Shown: positions 15,333-22,211, numbered from the stretch's first letter. The stretch is DNA of 43,131 bases from a virus (IMGVR_UViG_3300012964_000018:1-43131); one strand, 5' to 3'. Notes: a model not told the origin generated them from the sequence alone. Translations and numbers: made by a program.

Positions 15333-15533
15333 GTGAAGACGACTCTGATGGGCAGTCCGGATGTGACTAATACGGATCCCGCGTACTGGGAAAAAGTTCT
15401 GGAGTTACGTGGTCTGTCTATGGACTGCGGGGCTCCTTCGCGTTCAGGTTTCAGAAACCATCCAGATATTGTTTTGTTCTCCGATTTGAAGGGAAGAGAC
15501 AAAAATGAGATTGGGCTACAATACCGATTTTGA
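15333..15533 (+). CDS. Small hypothetical protein
   Basis: A 66-residue frame starts at GTG, two bases after the previous stop, with GAGGAG upstream. It has no motif I recognise. It overlaps the following HTH gene by 29 bases, and that gene's GGGAAGAG ribosome binding site lies inside it. Confidence 0.5.
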   Translation: MKTTLMGSPDVTNTDPAYWEKVLELRGLSMDCGAPSRSGFRNHPDIVLFSDLKGRDKNEIGLQYRF

Positions 15534-15996
15534 TATTTTGAATCGGCTGTTCGATGATCACTACCATACCGGCCACGCCGGCTTCCAGATAGGATCGGTT
15601 CGCAAGACGAAAAAGAAAGTTCCGGACTGGGCCTCCAGCAACAAAAAGATAATGAGGCTGTTGCTCCAGGTCTTTCCGAAGTTGGCGACGGACGAGAACC
15701 AGCGCCGCCGTGCAGCAACTTGGGCGGCGGTGATATACCTATCCTACCGGGCGGGTCTGTCCGATCGCACCATCGCGGGGCAGTTGGGGTGCTCCGTCCA
15801 CCGGGTTGAGGACTGTCGCTATCGTGCCGGTTTGGTGGCCAAGGGCTTGCAGACCAAGGGGCTGCCGCGCAAGAGGCGGGGGCGGCCGGCTAAAATCTCG
15901 CGTACTCCCGCACCTTTTATAGAGGCAGCGGAAGACCGATCGTCGGAACCCACGCCAGCAAGCGTTCAGGGTGCAGGAACTGCCTCGAAATCTTAA
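15505..15996 (+). CDS. Helix-turn-helix DNA-binding protein
   Basis: The 163-residue protein contains a sigma-region-4/resolvase-like helix-turn-helix around residues 75-110 (LSYRAGLSDRTIAGQLGCSV, then EDCRYRAGL). A very basic stretch follows (KRRGRPAK, an AT-hook-like core) and then a Pro/Ser/Thr-rich tail. It could be a transcription regulator or a small terminase subunit; no other TerS candidate was found. The codons for the tail contain the first copy of the 25-bp repeat at 15896. DNA binding is likely, the role unknown. Confidence 0.65.
   Translation: MRLGYNTDFDILNRLFDDHYHTGHAGFQIGSVRKTKKKVPDWASSNKKIMRLLLQVFPKLATDENQRRRAATWAAVIYLSYRAGLSDRTIAGQLGCSVHRVEDCRYRAGLVAKGLQTKGLPRKRRGRPAKISRTPAPFIEAAEDRSSEPTPASVQGAGTASKS
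15896..15920 (+). repeat. 25-bp direct repeat, copy 1
   Basis: The segment contains TCTCGCGTACTCCCGCACCT and five further bases, and is identical over 25 bases to 19925-19949. This copy lies within the last quarter of the HTH gene, 85 bases before the gene at 16006. Exact identity is unlikely by chance and is not explained by protein coding, since the second copy is intergenic. It could be a protein-binding site, a phage-specific promoter, or a scar of recombination. Confidence 0.85.
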
Positions 15997-16005
15997 GGTG
16001 GGTGA

Positions 16006-16608
16006 ATGATAAAGAGCGTCATCGTTCATTCGTGCAACTGTCGGACGGCGGATACGCCGTCCTCATTGCTCGTCCCTAACGTGAACTACCTCACCGTCGG
16101 GGACGGCTGGTATCGTCCTCTCCCACCGAAATGCAAGTGCCGAAAAAAGATAACGTACAGTGACGCAGATGATTATGTTCACGCCGGCAAAGCACTCGTC
16201 GTCTCTCGGTTCAAAGAGGGGCGCCTCGTCGAAACCATTGATCGAGGTGCGTATGGCGGAGTCCCGATGGTGTGGATGCCCCAGGAGCGGACGAAGACGC
16301 CCCGCGTCGATCTTCCAGGGAAAGCGGACATAGAGCGGGCTTTTATCGACAAGCTGGACAAGTACATTGAGCTTATCGACTTGAATCACGAGTTCGCTCT
16401 CGAGAGTCGGAGGCTGATGTTTTATGGCATAGTTTTGGAAAAGGGAGAATACAAAAGCGGATCCCCGATGTCGGTGGCAGATCCTTTTGAGGGCCGAGTA
16501 CTTTTCATTGACTTTAATCAGCAACCTAGTGCGAGTACTGGTCGGACGGTGTCGGAGAAAGAATGGACGACCATTGAAGAAAGACTTGACGCCGGGGTTG
16601 ATCGGTGA
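16006..16608 (+). CDS. Hypothetical protein with N-terminal Cys cluster
   Basis: The 200-residue protein starts at ATG behind AGGTGGGTGA. Cys residues at CNC (10-12) and CKCRK (43-47) could form a zinc site, followed by YSDADDYVHAGKALVVSRF. The C-terminal half is charged and probably helical then beta. It is the first gene after repeat copy 1. No family recognised. Confidence 0.65.
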   Translation: MIKSVIVHSCNCRTADTPSSLLVPNVNYLTVGDGWYRPLPPKCKCRKKITYSDADDYVHAGKALVVSRFKEGRLVETIDRGAYGGVPMVWMPQERTKTPRVDLPGKADIERAFIDKLDKYIELIDLNHEFALESRRLMFYGIVLEKGEYKSGSPMSVADPFEGRVLFIDFNQQPSASTGRTVSEKEWTTIEERLDAGVDR

Positions 16609-16620
16609 TACGCTTTCCAA

Positions 16621-17187
16621 ATGAGCAAACAACTAAAATACATATTGATGTTTTGGCTGTTGCTTGCGGGCGCGAAGGGCGTTTTTGGATTGTGGTCGCC
16701 TCCTTCCCCCTCCTTGTCGATGAGGGCGTTTACTCCCGATGACTTTGACTCGTTCAGAGCGCAAGAACGCAGGCATTTGCAGGAAGTGCGCGAAGTTGGT
16801 CGAGCTAAGGCCATATACGATCGGTACGGATGTGACGAAAGCTTGGCGGTACCTACCGCAGCGTTTGCCGGTCGTGTACATGTACCCGCAGCCGTCGTGG
16901 CTGCGGATGTGGTGGTTGAGTCGAGTTGTCGAGAGGGGGTTGTTTCGTCTGCTGGGGCAGTTGGTCTCATGCAGGTTATGCCCTCAATACATCATGTCGA
17001 TCGACGGTCTTTGTTTAATCGCGAGACGAATCTTCGGGTCGGTACGCAGATTCTTTCAGGGTATGCGCGCGCTCACGGGGGATTGCGAGAAGGCCTCCGA
17101 CACTATTACGGCGTCGTCGAAGGCTCAACAGAATCCGACGAGTACGCTGATCGAGTTCTTTCTGTAGCATACGGGAGACAAAGATGA
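16621..17187 (+). CDS. Secreted lytic transglycosylase (SLT domain)
   Basis: The 188-residue protein has a signal sequence or N-terminal anchor (YILMFWLLLAGAKGVFG, residues 7-23) after a Lys. Its SLT-like domain carries the catalytic Glu100 (VVESSC), AGAVGLMQVMP at 111-121 and NLRVGTQILSGYARAHGG from 137. These are the Slt/MltE family hallmarks. It would cleave peptidoglycan from the periplasmic side. Its role could be genome entry, lysis support or tail assembly, and the signal sequence argues for action during lysis or maturation rather than as a virion enzyme. The ribosome binding site is weak. Confidence 0.85.
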   Translation: MSKQLKYILMFWLLLAGAKGVFGLWSPPSPSLSMRAFTPDDFDSFRAQERRHLQEVREVGRAKAIYDRYGCDESLAVPTAAFAGRVHVPAAVVAADVVVESSCREGVVSSAGAVGLMQVMPSIHHVDRRSLFNRETNLRVGTQILSGYARAHGGLREGLRHYYGVVEGSTESDEYADRVLSVAYGRQR

Positions 17188-17507
17188 TTCGAATTAATTT
17201 GGTGACGCCCGAGCAAGTCAAACTTTTGGAGGCTACCGCTAAGTTCTATCGTTCACAGCGCAACCGGTCGTTCTCGGAGCGGCATCCTGAATTGGGCAAG
17301 ATGATTAATTGTTCAGTGTGCGATCGTCGCCATCGATCGTCGATTGAGTGTGTTCCGATTTATGCTGTCGGGAAGTATGATCCGGAGAAGAAAGTTTTGA
17401 TTGCGCCGAAGACGCGCAAGGGGGTTATGGGTGCGGCGGCGTTCGCGAAGAAGCGCATTCGACCCCACCGGAACGCTATGACGCTCCAGGTCCTTGCGCG
17501 CGAATGA
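17184..17507 (+). CDS. Hypothetical basic protein with CxxC site
   Basis: A 107-residue basic protein overlaps the transglycosylase stop by four bases (ATGA). A CSVCDRRH motif near residue 43, with another Cys at 56, may bind zinc. The C-terminus is rich in Arg and Lys. No family recognised; nucleic-acid binding would fit the charge but is not shown. Confidence 0.6.
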   Translation: MIRINLVTPEQVKLLEATAKFYRSQRNRSFSERHPELGKMINCSVCDRRHRSSIECVPIYAVGKYDPEKKVLIAPKTRKGVMGAAAFAKKRIRPHRNAMTLQVLARE

Positions 17508-17751
17508 GTTGTTTGCTGCCGCTCTCCTTCGAACCCGGCCAGATCTCCCTCCCGCCATAGAACGAGTTGAGTATACTCCTCCGGAGCATCTACCTTCGTG
17601 GCAGCCGGATATGGCGCGGTACACGAGGCAAGCATTTCAGGAAATTCGCGGGAAGCGCGAGGCCCATCGGCGGATGAAGAGGCACCAGCAGCAAGTCGCT
17701 CGCGGTATCAATTTTGGGTTGATTGATCCAGGTATTCGTCCGGCGGCATAG
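17494..17751 (+). CDS. Small basic hypothetical protein
   Basis: An 85-residue frame starts at TTG 17494 within the previous gene (14 shared bases). An in-frame TTG a few codons on is also possible. It is rich in Arg, with a helical KREAHRRMKRHQQQ segment. Its stop overlaps the GTG of the AAA+ gene by one base. Function unknown. Confidence 0.5.
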   Translation: MRANELFAAALLRTRPDLPPAIERVEYTPPEHLPSWQPDMARYTRQAFQEIRGKREAHRRMKRHQQQVARGINFGLIDPGIRPAA

Positions 17752-19169
17752 TGAAATTTTTAAGCGAGGCCCTGATGAAGCTTAAGTGGAGCAAGAAGAC
17801 GCCGCCGGCGATTCGACTTGATGATGGTAAGATGACTGCAGAGGCCGCGGCGCTCGAGGCCGGTCTTAGGAAGAGGGTGATTGATCAGGATCGCGCCATC
17901 GCTCAATTTGTGCGGGCGTATGAGTCTTGGCAGACGGGTTTGAGTGATCCGGATAAGCCGCTTGCTAATCTTCTATTTTTGGGACCGACCGGCGTCGGCA
18001 AGACGCATTTGGTTGAGGCTTTCTGTGATCAGATGTGGGGAGCGCACGACATGCTTCTCAAGGTGGATTGCTCTGAATATCAGCACGGCCACGAAACAGC
18101 CAAGCTGATCGGATCTCCTCCGGGGTATGTTGGATACAACGAGGGGTCTGCGCGCCTCTCTCAGGATGCACTGCAGAAACACTGGAAGAGTACCAAGGGT
18201 CCGAAAATTTCTGTTATCCTTTTTGACGAAATCGAAAAGGCACACCATAACCTTTTCCAGTTGCTTTTGGGGTTGTTGGACAGAGGATTCATTACCCTCG
18301 GCAATGGCGTGAAGGTTGACATGCGGGCGTGCGTGGTGGTCATGACGTCTAACCTGGGCGCGAAGGATGTGAGCAAGCATTTAAATGAGGGGGGCATTGG
18401 TTTCTTGCATTCAGGGACCAAGGATTCTACGGATCAGAAAATATACGAGACGTCCATGAAGGAAGTGAAGAAGCACTTTCAGCCGGAGTTCATTAATCGC
18501 GTCGACCGCATTGTTGTGTTTCGAGCACTTTCGGATAATGGCCTTCGAGAAATCCTCGACATCGAGCTCGGCAAAGTTCAAGATCGCATTCTTTCTACGG
18601 GACGGTTCACTCTTTTGGATGTGTCTCGGCGCGCGAAAGATTTTTTATTGGCGGAGGGAACTAGCGCGGAGTACGGCGCTCGAGAGTTACGGCGGGCCAT
18701 CGAGAGATTTTTGGTCTCGCGCGTGACGCGCCTCATTGCTACAGATCAAGTGAAGTCGGGCGATATGGTCCTTGCGGACTATGATCCCGAAGAAAAGAAG
18801 ATGATGTTTCATTTACAGGCCGGCGTGGTGGACATTCCAGAACTAAAGTTTTCTGTGACGGATCTAGCAAAGATTCCGGTCAGCGATGGGAAAGCGGCGC
18901 CGGATTCTCTTGGGCCGCGGCTTTTAGGAAACGGAGCCGCTCCGGCTCGCAAAATGACGCCTTCGCCCCCTCGTAATGGTAAATGCGAGAAGTGTGGAGA
19001 GCCTTGGACAATTTTCCACTACTGCGCACTCCGTCGCCCAAAGCTTTACGGGGCCACTATGGATGAATGGAAGTCAGGGGATCCACTTTTGGGTTGCGAT
19101 TGCGCAATATGTTCGAGTGTTCGATGCGATTTAGAAAAAGGAGGAAAGGTATGGCGCCCAAGATCGTAG
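17751..19169 (+). CDS. Single-ring ClpA-type AAA+ unfoldase with IGF loop and Cys-rich tail
   Basis: The 472-residue protein matches the second AAA+ domain of ClpA/ClpB. It has GPTGVGKT (78-85, Walker A), the pore loop GSPPGYVGY (121-129), VILFDE (155-160, Walker B), MTSN (sensor 1), FINRVD with Arg250 as Arg finger, and YGAR (sensor 2, 308-311). Between sensor 1 and the Arg finger it has GGIGFLHSG. The IGF at 216-218 lies where ClpA and ClpX carry the IGL/IGF loop that docks ClpP; ClpB lacks this. The N-domain and first AAA+ ring of ClpA are absent. The last 65 residues are Cys-rich (CEKCGEPW, CDCAIC), probably zinc-binding and perhaps for substrates. GTG 17751 overlaps the previous stop; ATG 17775 is an alternative. 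Confidence 0.9.
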   Translation: MKFLSEALMKLKWSKKTPPAIRLDDGKMTAEAAALEAGLRKRVIDQDRAIAQFVRAYESWQTGLSDPDKPLANLLFLGPTGVGKTHLVEAFCDQMWGAHDMLLKVDCSEYQHGHETAKLIGSPPGYVGYNEGSARLSQDALQKHWKSTKGPKISVILFDEIEKAHHNLFQLLLGLLDRGFITLGNGVKVDMRACVVVMTSNLGAKDVSKHLNEGGIGFLHSGTKDSTDQKIYETSMKEVKKHFQPEFINRVDRIVVFRALSDNGLREILDIELGKVQDRILSTGRFTLLDVSRRAKDFLLAEGTSAEYGARELRRAIERFLVSRVTRLIATDQVKSGDMVLADYDPEEKKMMFHLQAGVVDIPELKFSVTDLAKIPVSDGKAAPDSLGPRLLGNGAAPARKMTPSPPRNGKCEKCGEPWTIFHYCALRRPKLYGATMDEWKSGDPLLGCDCAICSSVRCDLEKGGKVWRPRS

Positions 19170-19348
19170 ACGGCGGTGAAGTGGGATTTTGCGAGGAGTG
19201 CGAACAGGAACTCTCTCTGGATTCTTTCTCTCACTATGACCCAGAGGAAGACAACATTTGTGATTCGTGTCTTGATGATCTCGGCGATGAGATATACCGT
19301 GAGGATTACGATTCGGAAGAAGAAGAGGACGTGGAGTTCGAGGAGTAG
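19151..19348 (+). CDS. Small acidic zinc-ribbon-like protein
   Basis: The 65-residue product starts at ATG 19151 behind AAGGAGG and overlaps the end of the AAA+ gene by 19 bases. It has CEEC and CDSC pairs about 24 residues apart, which fit a zinc ribbon, and a strongly acidic tail (DYDSEEEEDVEFEE). It is encoded just behind the unfoldase, so it might be an adaptor or partner, but only proximity suggests this. Confidence 0.65.
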   Translation: MAPKIVDGGEVGFCEECEQELSLDSFSHYDPEEDNICDSCLDDLGDEIYREDYDSEEEEDVEFEE

Positions 19349-19350
19349 TC

Positions 19351-19866
19351 ATGAGTGACTTCGACAATTGCCTGAATTGGGTTTTGCAGTTCGAGGACCG
19401 CGGACTGACCGGAAAAGTGGTAACTCTGAAAGATGGTGCGGGCCTCACTCGCTTCGGTATTGCGCAAAACAAGCACTCCAATGTTCCGGCGGAATTTTAT
19501 ACTTGGCCGGCGAGTCAGGCGTTGGCTTTTGCCCGCGGCTTCTACTATTCGGAGTACTGGATGCATTTGCATGCTAGCGTTTTTGAAACGGATGAACTTG
19601 CGGCCACGTTGTTGTCCTTTGCCGTCAATGATGGCGTACACAAGGCCGTGAAGCTTCTCCAGGGGGTTCTGGGCTTCGCTGGGGCGGCGGTGGACGGCGC
19701 AGTGGGCCCAAAGACACTGGCAGCCATGGAGTCGATCTCGGACGAGGGCGCAGCGGCCGCGGGCCTCCGGTCGGCCCAGGAGGCCTTCTACCGGTCCTTG
19801 GGTGGACAATATTTGTCAGGGTGGCTGAAGAGGGCAGAGACGATTTACCCGGCCCTCCCAAGTTGA
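19351..19866 (+). CDS. Endolysin, GH108-type N-acetylmuramidase
   Basis: The 171-residue protein has the GH108 start VLQFEDRG with the probable catalytic Glu15, then DGAGLTRFGIAQ (28-39). The C-terminal half is a peptidoglycan-binding-like region with AVNDGVHKAVKLLQGVLG and VDGAVGPKTLAAM. The length is typical of these muramidases. It should hydrolyse peptidoglycan at lysis. No signal sequence is present, so it needs a holin; candidates lie at 20182, 20938 and 21183. It is separated from the transglycosylase by the AAA+ gene. Confidence 0.87.
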   Translation: MSDFDNCLNWVLQFEDRGLTGKVVTLKDGAGLTRFGIAQNKHSNVPAEFYTWPASQALAFARGFYYSEYWMHLHASVFETDELAATLLSFAVNDGVHKAVKLLQGVLGFAGAAVDGAVGPKTLAAMESISDEGAAAAGLRSAQEAFYRSLGGQYLSGWLKRAETIYPALPS

Positions 19867-19924
19867 TGATTCGATTGGGCTTTAAGTCCTTTAGAATCAA
19901 TGAGTTACAGATGTAGGTGACAAT

Positions 19925-19949
19925 TCTCGCGTACTCCCGCACCTTTTAT
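19925..19949 (+). repeat. 25-bp direct repeat, copy 2, in the endolysin-downstream gap
   Basis: This copy is identical over 25 bases to 15896-15920 and lies in the 124-base gap between the endolysin and the gene at 19991. The gap also holds an inverted pair (CGCACC within the repeat and GGTGCG just after it, loop about 11 bases) and the palindrome CCCCATGGGG at 19974-19983. That palindrome overlaps the next ribosome binding site. No sigma70 promoter is apparent in the gap. The two repeat copies bracket seven genes, from 16006 to the endolysin. Confidence 0.85.
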
Positions 19950-19990
19950 GTGAGGGTGCGTGGGAACTTTCTACCCCATGGGGAGGAAAT

Positions 19991-20185
19991 GTGACTAAGC
20001 AGCCTCGGTACGTCTACACCTGTTTTAAGTGTGGTGGATCTGTCACCAAGCCGCCTCTGATAGCTCTTAAGGGCAAGGAGGACGCCAAGGGCGCCCACCT
20101 GGGGCTCGGCGGGTGGCGGTGTCCCATTGATGGGCCAACGAAAGTAAAACGCCGGCTGAACAAGCCGAAAGAGGAGCAGTCATGA
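19991..20185 (+). CDS. Small basic protein with CxxC site
   Basis: A 64-residue frame starts at GTG behind GGGGAGG with good spacing; the ATG two bases earlier is followed at once by a stop. It has CFKCGG near residue 11 and a single CP further on, plus a basic C-terminus (KVKRRLNKPKEEQ). A zinc ribbon is possible. It is the first gene after repeat copy 2, and its stop overlaps the next small gene. Confidence 0.65.
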   Translation: MTKQPRYVYTCFKCGGSVTKPPLIALKGKEDAKGAHLGLGGWRCPIDGPTKVKRRLNKPKEEQS

Positions 20186-20301
20186 TTGCAGCTGCCATTG
20201 GTTTTGTTGTCGGAGTTTTTGTCGGCGGGTATCTCCAATACAAGTACGGCACTTCGGTGGAGAAGAAGGGCTCCGCGGTCGTTTCCGCCATCATCAAGTA
20301 A
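20182..20301 (+). CDS. 39-residue single-span membrane protein
   Basis: A short gene of 40 codons starts at ATG 20182, overlapping the previous stop (ATGA), with GAGGAG six bases upstream. The product begins MIAAAIGFVVGVFVGGYL, a clear hydrophobic span. It is followed by QYKYGTSVEKKG and a short tail. It lies downstream of the endolysin and upstream of other small membrane proteins, so a role in lysis (pinholin- or antiholin-like) is possible. Only hydrophobicity and position support this. Confidence 0.65.
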   Translation: MIAAAIGFVVGVFVGGYLQYKYGTSVEKKGSAVVSAIIK

Positions 20302-20326
20302 ATTTTCCCGCCTCGGAGAAAATCCC

Positions 20327-20806
20327 ATGCCGGTTTGTCGCTTGTGTGTTGTAGATAAGATGGAGAATGAGTTTTCAATTATCTCGCATAGTGGCAACCG
20401 TAGGAAAATATGTCGCGAATGTACAAATTTTCAGCAACGGATTCGAAATTCATCTTACAGTGGTAAGAAAAAACAGCACGAGGCGTATCTCAAGCAGAAG
20501 AAAAAGAACCCCGGCAACGTTTCTATTAGAAAGAGATATGGGATAACTCAAGATCAATACTCATTTCTTTTAGATCAACAGAAAGGTTTGTGCGCTCTGT
20601 GTGGCAAACCCCCAAGAAAAAAGAAGTTGGCCGTTGATCACTGTCACAAGACAAGAGTTATTCGTGGATTGTTATGTAATTTGTGCAATGCGATGCTGGG
20701 TCGCATGAATGACGATCCTGGAATATTTTTGAAGGTAGTACAGTATTTACAGGAGGGCGGCTTTGCCACTATACGAATATTTGTGCCACGCCGGTCACAA
20801 AACTGA
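20327..20806 (+). CDS. Endonuclease VII-like nuclease, probably homing
   Basis: The 159-residue protein has the endonuclease VII (T4 gp49-like) core: CALCGKP (89-95), VDHCHKT (103-109) and GLLCNLCNAMLG (114-125). Four Cys bind zinc and the DHCH holds the catalytic His. An N-terminal Cys pair (C4, C7, C29, C32) and a Lys-rich linker precede it. Such proteins either resolve Holliday junctions or act as homing endonucleases. The more A/T-rich composition than its neighbours, the site between small lysis genes and the 44-base overlap with the next start favour homing. GGAG lies eight bases before ATG 20327. Confidence 0.8.
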   Translation: MPVCRLCVVDKMENEFSIISHSGNRRKICRECTNFQQRIRNSSYSGKKKQHEAYLKQKKKNPGNVSIRKRYGITQDQYSFLLDQQKGLCALCGKPPRKKKLAVDHCHKTRVIRGLLCNLCNAMLGRMNDDPGIFLKVVQYLQEGGFATIRIFVPRRSQN

Positions 20807-20969
20807 AAGAGTAAAATCCATTAAAGTGACCGCCAAGCAATTGGAGAACGATACGTGTGACGAGTGTGGCGCGAAGGCCTCACTTATTCCGTCGCGCGTT
20901 GCGCGTCCAGTTTTGGTTGGCTCCGGCTTCCACGAAAATGACTACAGACACGGAAAACTTGGCACTTAA
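20763..20969 (+). CDS. FmdB-type zinc ribbon protein
   Basis: The 68-residue product begins MPLYEYLCHAGHKTE and has CDECG near residue 32. This matches the FmdB/CxxC_CxxC_SSSS putative regulatory family, whose members start with PxYEYxC. The TTG start at 20763 follows AGGAGGG with ideal spacing, and that ribosome binding site lies inside the endonuclease gene. The first Cys pair is incomplete (CHAGH), so His may replace a Cys. Role unknown. Confidence 0.72.
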   Translation: MPLYEYLCHAGHKTERVKSIKVTAKQLENDTCDECGAKASLIPSRVARPVLVGSGFHENDYRHGKLGT

Positions 20970-21186
20970 GTGTACTCTCCCCCGCCGGCTCACTAATTGG
21001 CTGCAAGGCAAGCACACGGCTTTTGTCATTTTCTTTGCCCTTTCTGGATTTGTTCTCGCGTGGTTTGGTAAGCTGACGGGCCCGTATGTTGGGCTTTGTT
21101 CGGTTCTTCAAGGCGCGGTCCTCGCCCACTCCGTTAAAGAAGATCATTTCAAAAGCGACCGTAGTGATAACGGCGATCCTCAATGA
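20938..21186 (+). CDS. Candidate holin, two membrane spans
   Basis: The 82-residue protein has hydrophobic spans at about 27-43 (TAFVIFFALSGFVLAWF) and 46-64 (LTGPYVGLCSVLQGAVLAH), a basic N-terminus and a charged hydrophilic tail. The size and topology fit a class II-type holin. It lies about 1.1 kb downstream of the endolysin. It overlaps the preceding gene by 32 bases and the following one by four. Holin function is inferred from topology and place. Confidence 0.6.
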   Translation: MTTDTENLALKCTLPRRLTNWLQGKHTAFVIFFALSGFVLAWFGKLTGPYVGLCSVLQGAVLAHSVKEDHFKSDRSDNGDPQ

Positions 21187-21482
21187 TTCAAAATCAGGAT
21201 GTTATGAATGACGACTCCGCACTACTCATAATGAAAGCCATTGGCGACGCCAAGGCCGAACTCAAGGAAGACATTGGACGAGTTCATACTGAACTTACCA
21301 AGGACATTGGGAAAGCCACGTTTTCTCTGGGGGCTTTTCAGGGTAACGTAGAAGCTCGTTTGGCTGCAACAGAAGATTCTTTAAAGACTCAGAAGAAACA
21401 GCAGTTCGTAGTCTCCTATGTCGTTATTCCGTTTTTGACGGTGACTCACGCCATAGCAGCCCACTTTGGGATTAAAGTTTAG
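21183..21482 (+). CDS. Coiled-coil protein with C-terminal membrane span (XhlA-like)
   Basis: The 99-residue protein has a charged helical region (about 20-75, with ELKEDIGRVHTELTKDIGKA) and a C-terminal span QFVVSYVVIPFLTVTHAIAA. This layout resembles XhlA-type holin partners of phages. It starts in an ATGA overlap with the candidate holin, which supports a joint lysis role. A similar coiled-coil start is seen in the partial gene at 42950. Assignment is by topology only. Confidence 0.55.
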   Translation: MIQNQDVMNDDSALLIMKAIGDAKAELKEDIGRVHTELTKDIGKATFSLGAFQGNVEARLAATEDSLKTQKKQQFVVSYVVIPFLTVTHAIAAHFGIKV

Positions 21483-21496
21483 TTCGGAGAATAACG

Positions 21497-22168
21497 ATGC
21501 CGGGTGACAAACCTACGGAACAAGAGAGAGCCAGTCTCGCGACTGACCGCGGCAAAACAGCGGCAGGACTCGCGAAGGCGGGAAAATTAGCGCCGGGCGA
21601 AGCTACGCAAAAGTTTTTGTCAGCGCAGGGCGAAGCCGAGAAAGTAGGTAAACTTGATCGGGCTGAGTTCACTAGATTGTCGGAGCAAGGAAAACTTGCT
21701 TTGGCGGGATATAAAAAGGGCACTGCGTCTGTTCCGAAGACCGGTCCGGCCGTGGTCGACGAAGGCGAAGCGATAATCCCGAAAGATAAAGCGAAGAAGA
21801 ATCGCGGGCTGATCGAAGGTCTTCTGGATGGCAAGGACGGCAAGGAAGCCGAGGAAGAAAAGAAAGAGGGCAAGAAGGATAGCCCCAAAGAAGAGAAGAA
21901 AGAACACGAAAAGAAAAAGCCGGTGAAGAAGAAAGCCAAGCACCGTGTTCACACGATGCACATTAAGCGAGCTCACGGCGGGTTCATTGTCAATCATGAA
22001 GTGGAGCCGGCCGAGGATGGGACGATGCCGTCGAGTGAACAGAATCCGCCCCACGTTGTTTCCGACATGGACGCGCTCAAGTCTCATGTGGATGAACACA
22101 TGGGCGGAGAGGAAGGCGGGGGATCTCTCGCGGAGGCTCAGCCGTCGCCTGCTATGCCGCCGGCGTAA
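21497..22168 (+). CDS. Lys/Glu-rich hypothetical protein with GEAIIP motif
   Basis: The 223-residue protein has a central, strongly charged run of Lys and Glu (about 110-150), probably disordered. Before it lies GTASVPKTGPAVVDEGEAII, a motif like those at the C-termini of some phage tail and virion proteins. A Gly- and Glu-rich tail follows. The protein at 27127 shares the EGE-x-x-IP element. It precedes terminase, so it may be virion-associated. No catalytic features. Good AGAATAACG-type spacing but only a weak ribosome binding site. Confidence 0.65.
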   Translation: MPGDKPTEQERASLATDRGKTAAGLAKAGKLAPGEATQKFLSAQGEAEKVGKLDRAEFTRLSEQGKLALAGYKKGTASVPKTGPAVVDEGEAIIPKDKAKKNRGLIEGLLDGKDGKEAEEEKKEGKKDSPKEEKKEHEKKKPVKKKAKHRVHTMHIKRAHGGFIVNHEVEPAEDGTMPSSEQNPPHVVSDMDALKSHVDEHMGGEEGGGSLAEAQPSPAMPPA

Positions 22169-22211
22169 ACGATCATAACTTCTCCCGCCGGATTGGCGGC
22201 ACAGGTGGGAT

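Noticed and set aside
16586-16614. TTGACG - 17 bases - TACGCT before the transglycosylase gene
   Set aside because: The -10 box is poor and the transcript would start at the ATG itself, leaving no ribosome binding site.
15896-19949. The 25-bp repeats as prophage attL/attR sites
   Set aside because: No integrase or tRNA gene is nearby and the enclosed genes are ordinary phage lysis-type genes, so integration sites are unlikely.
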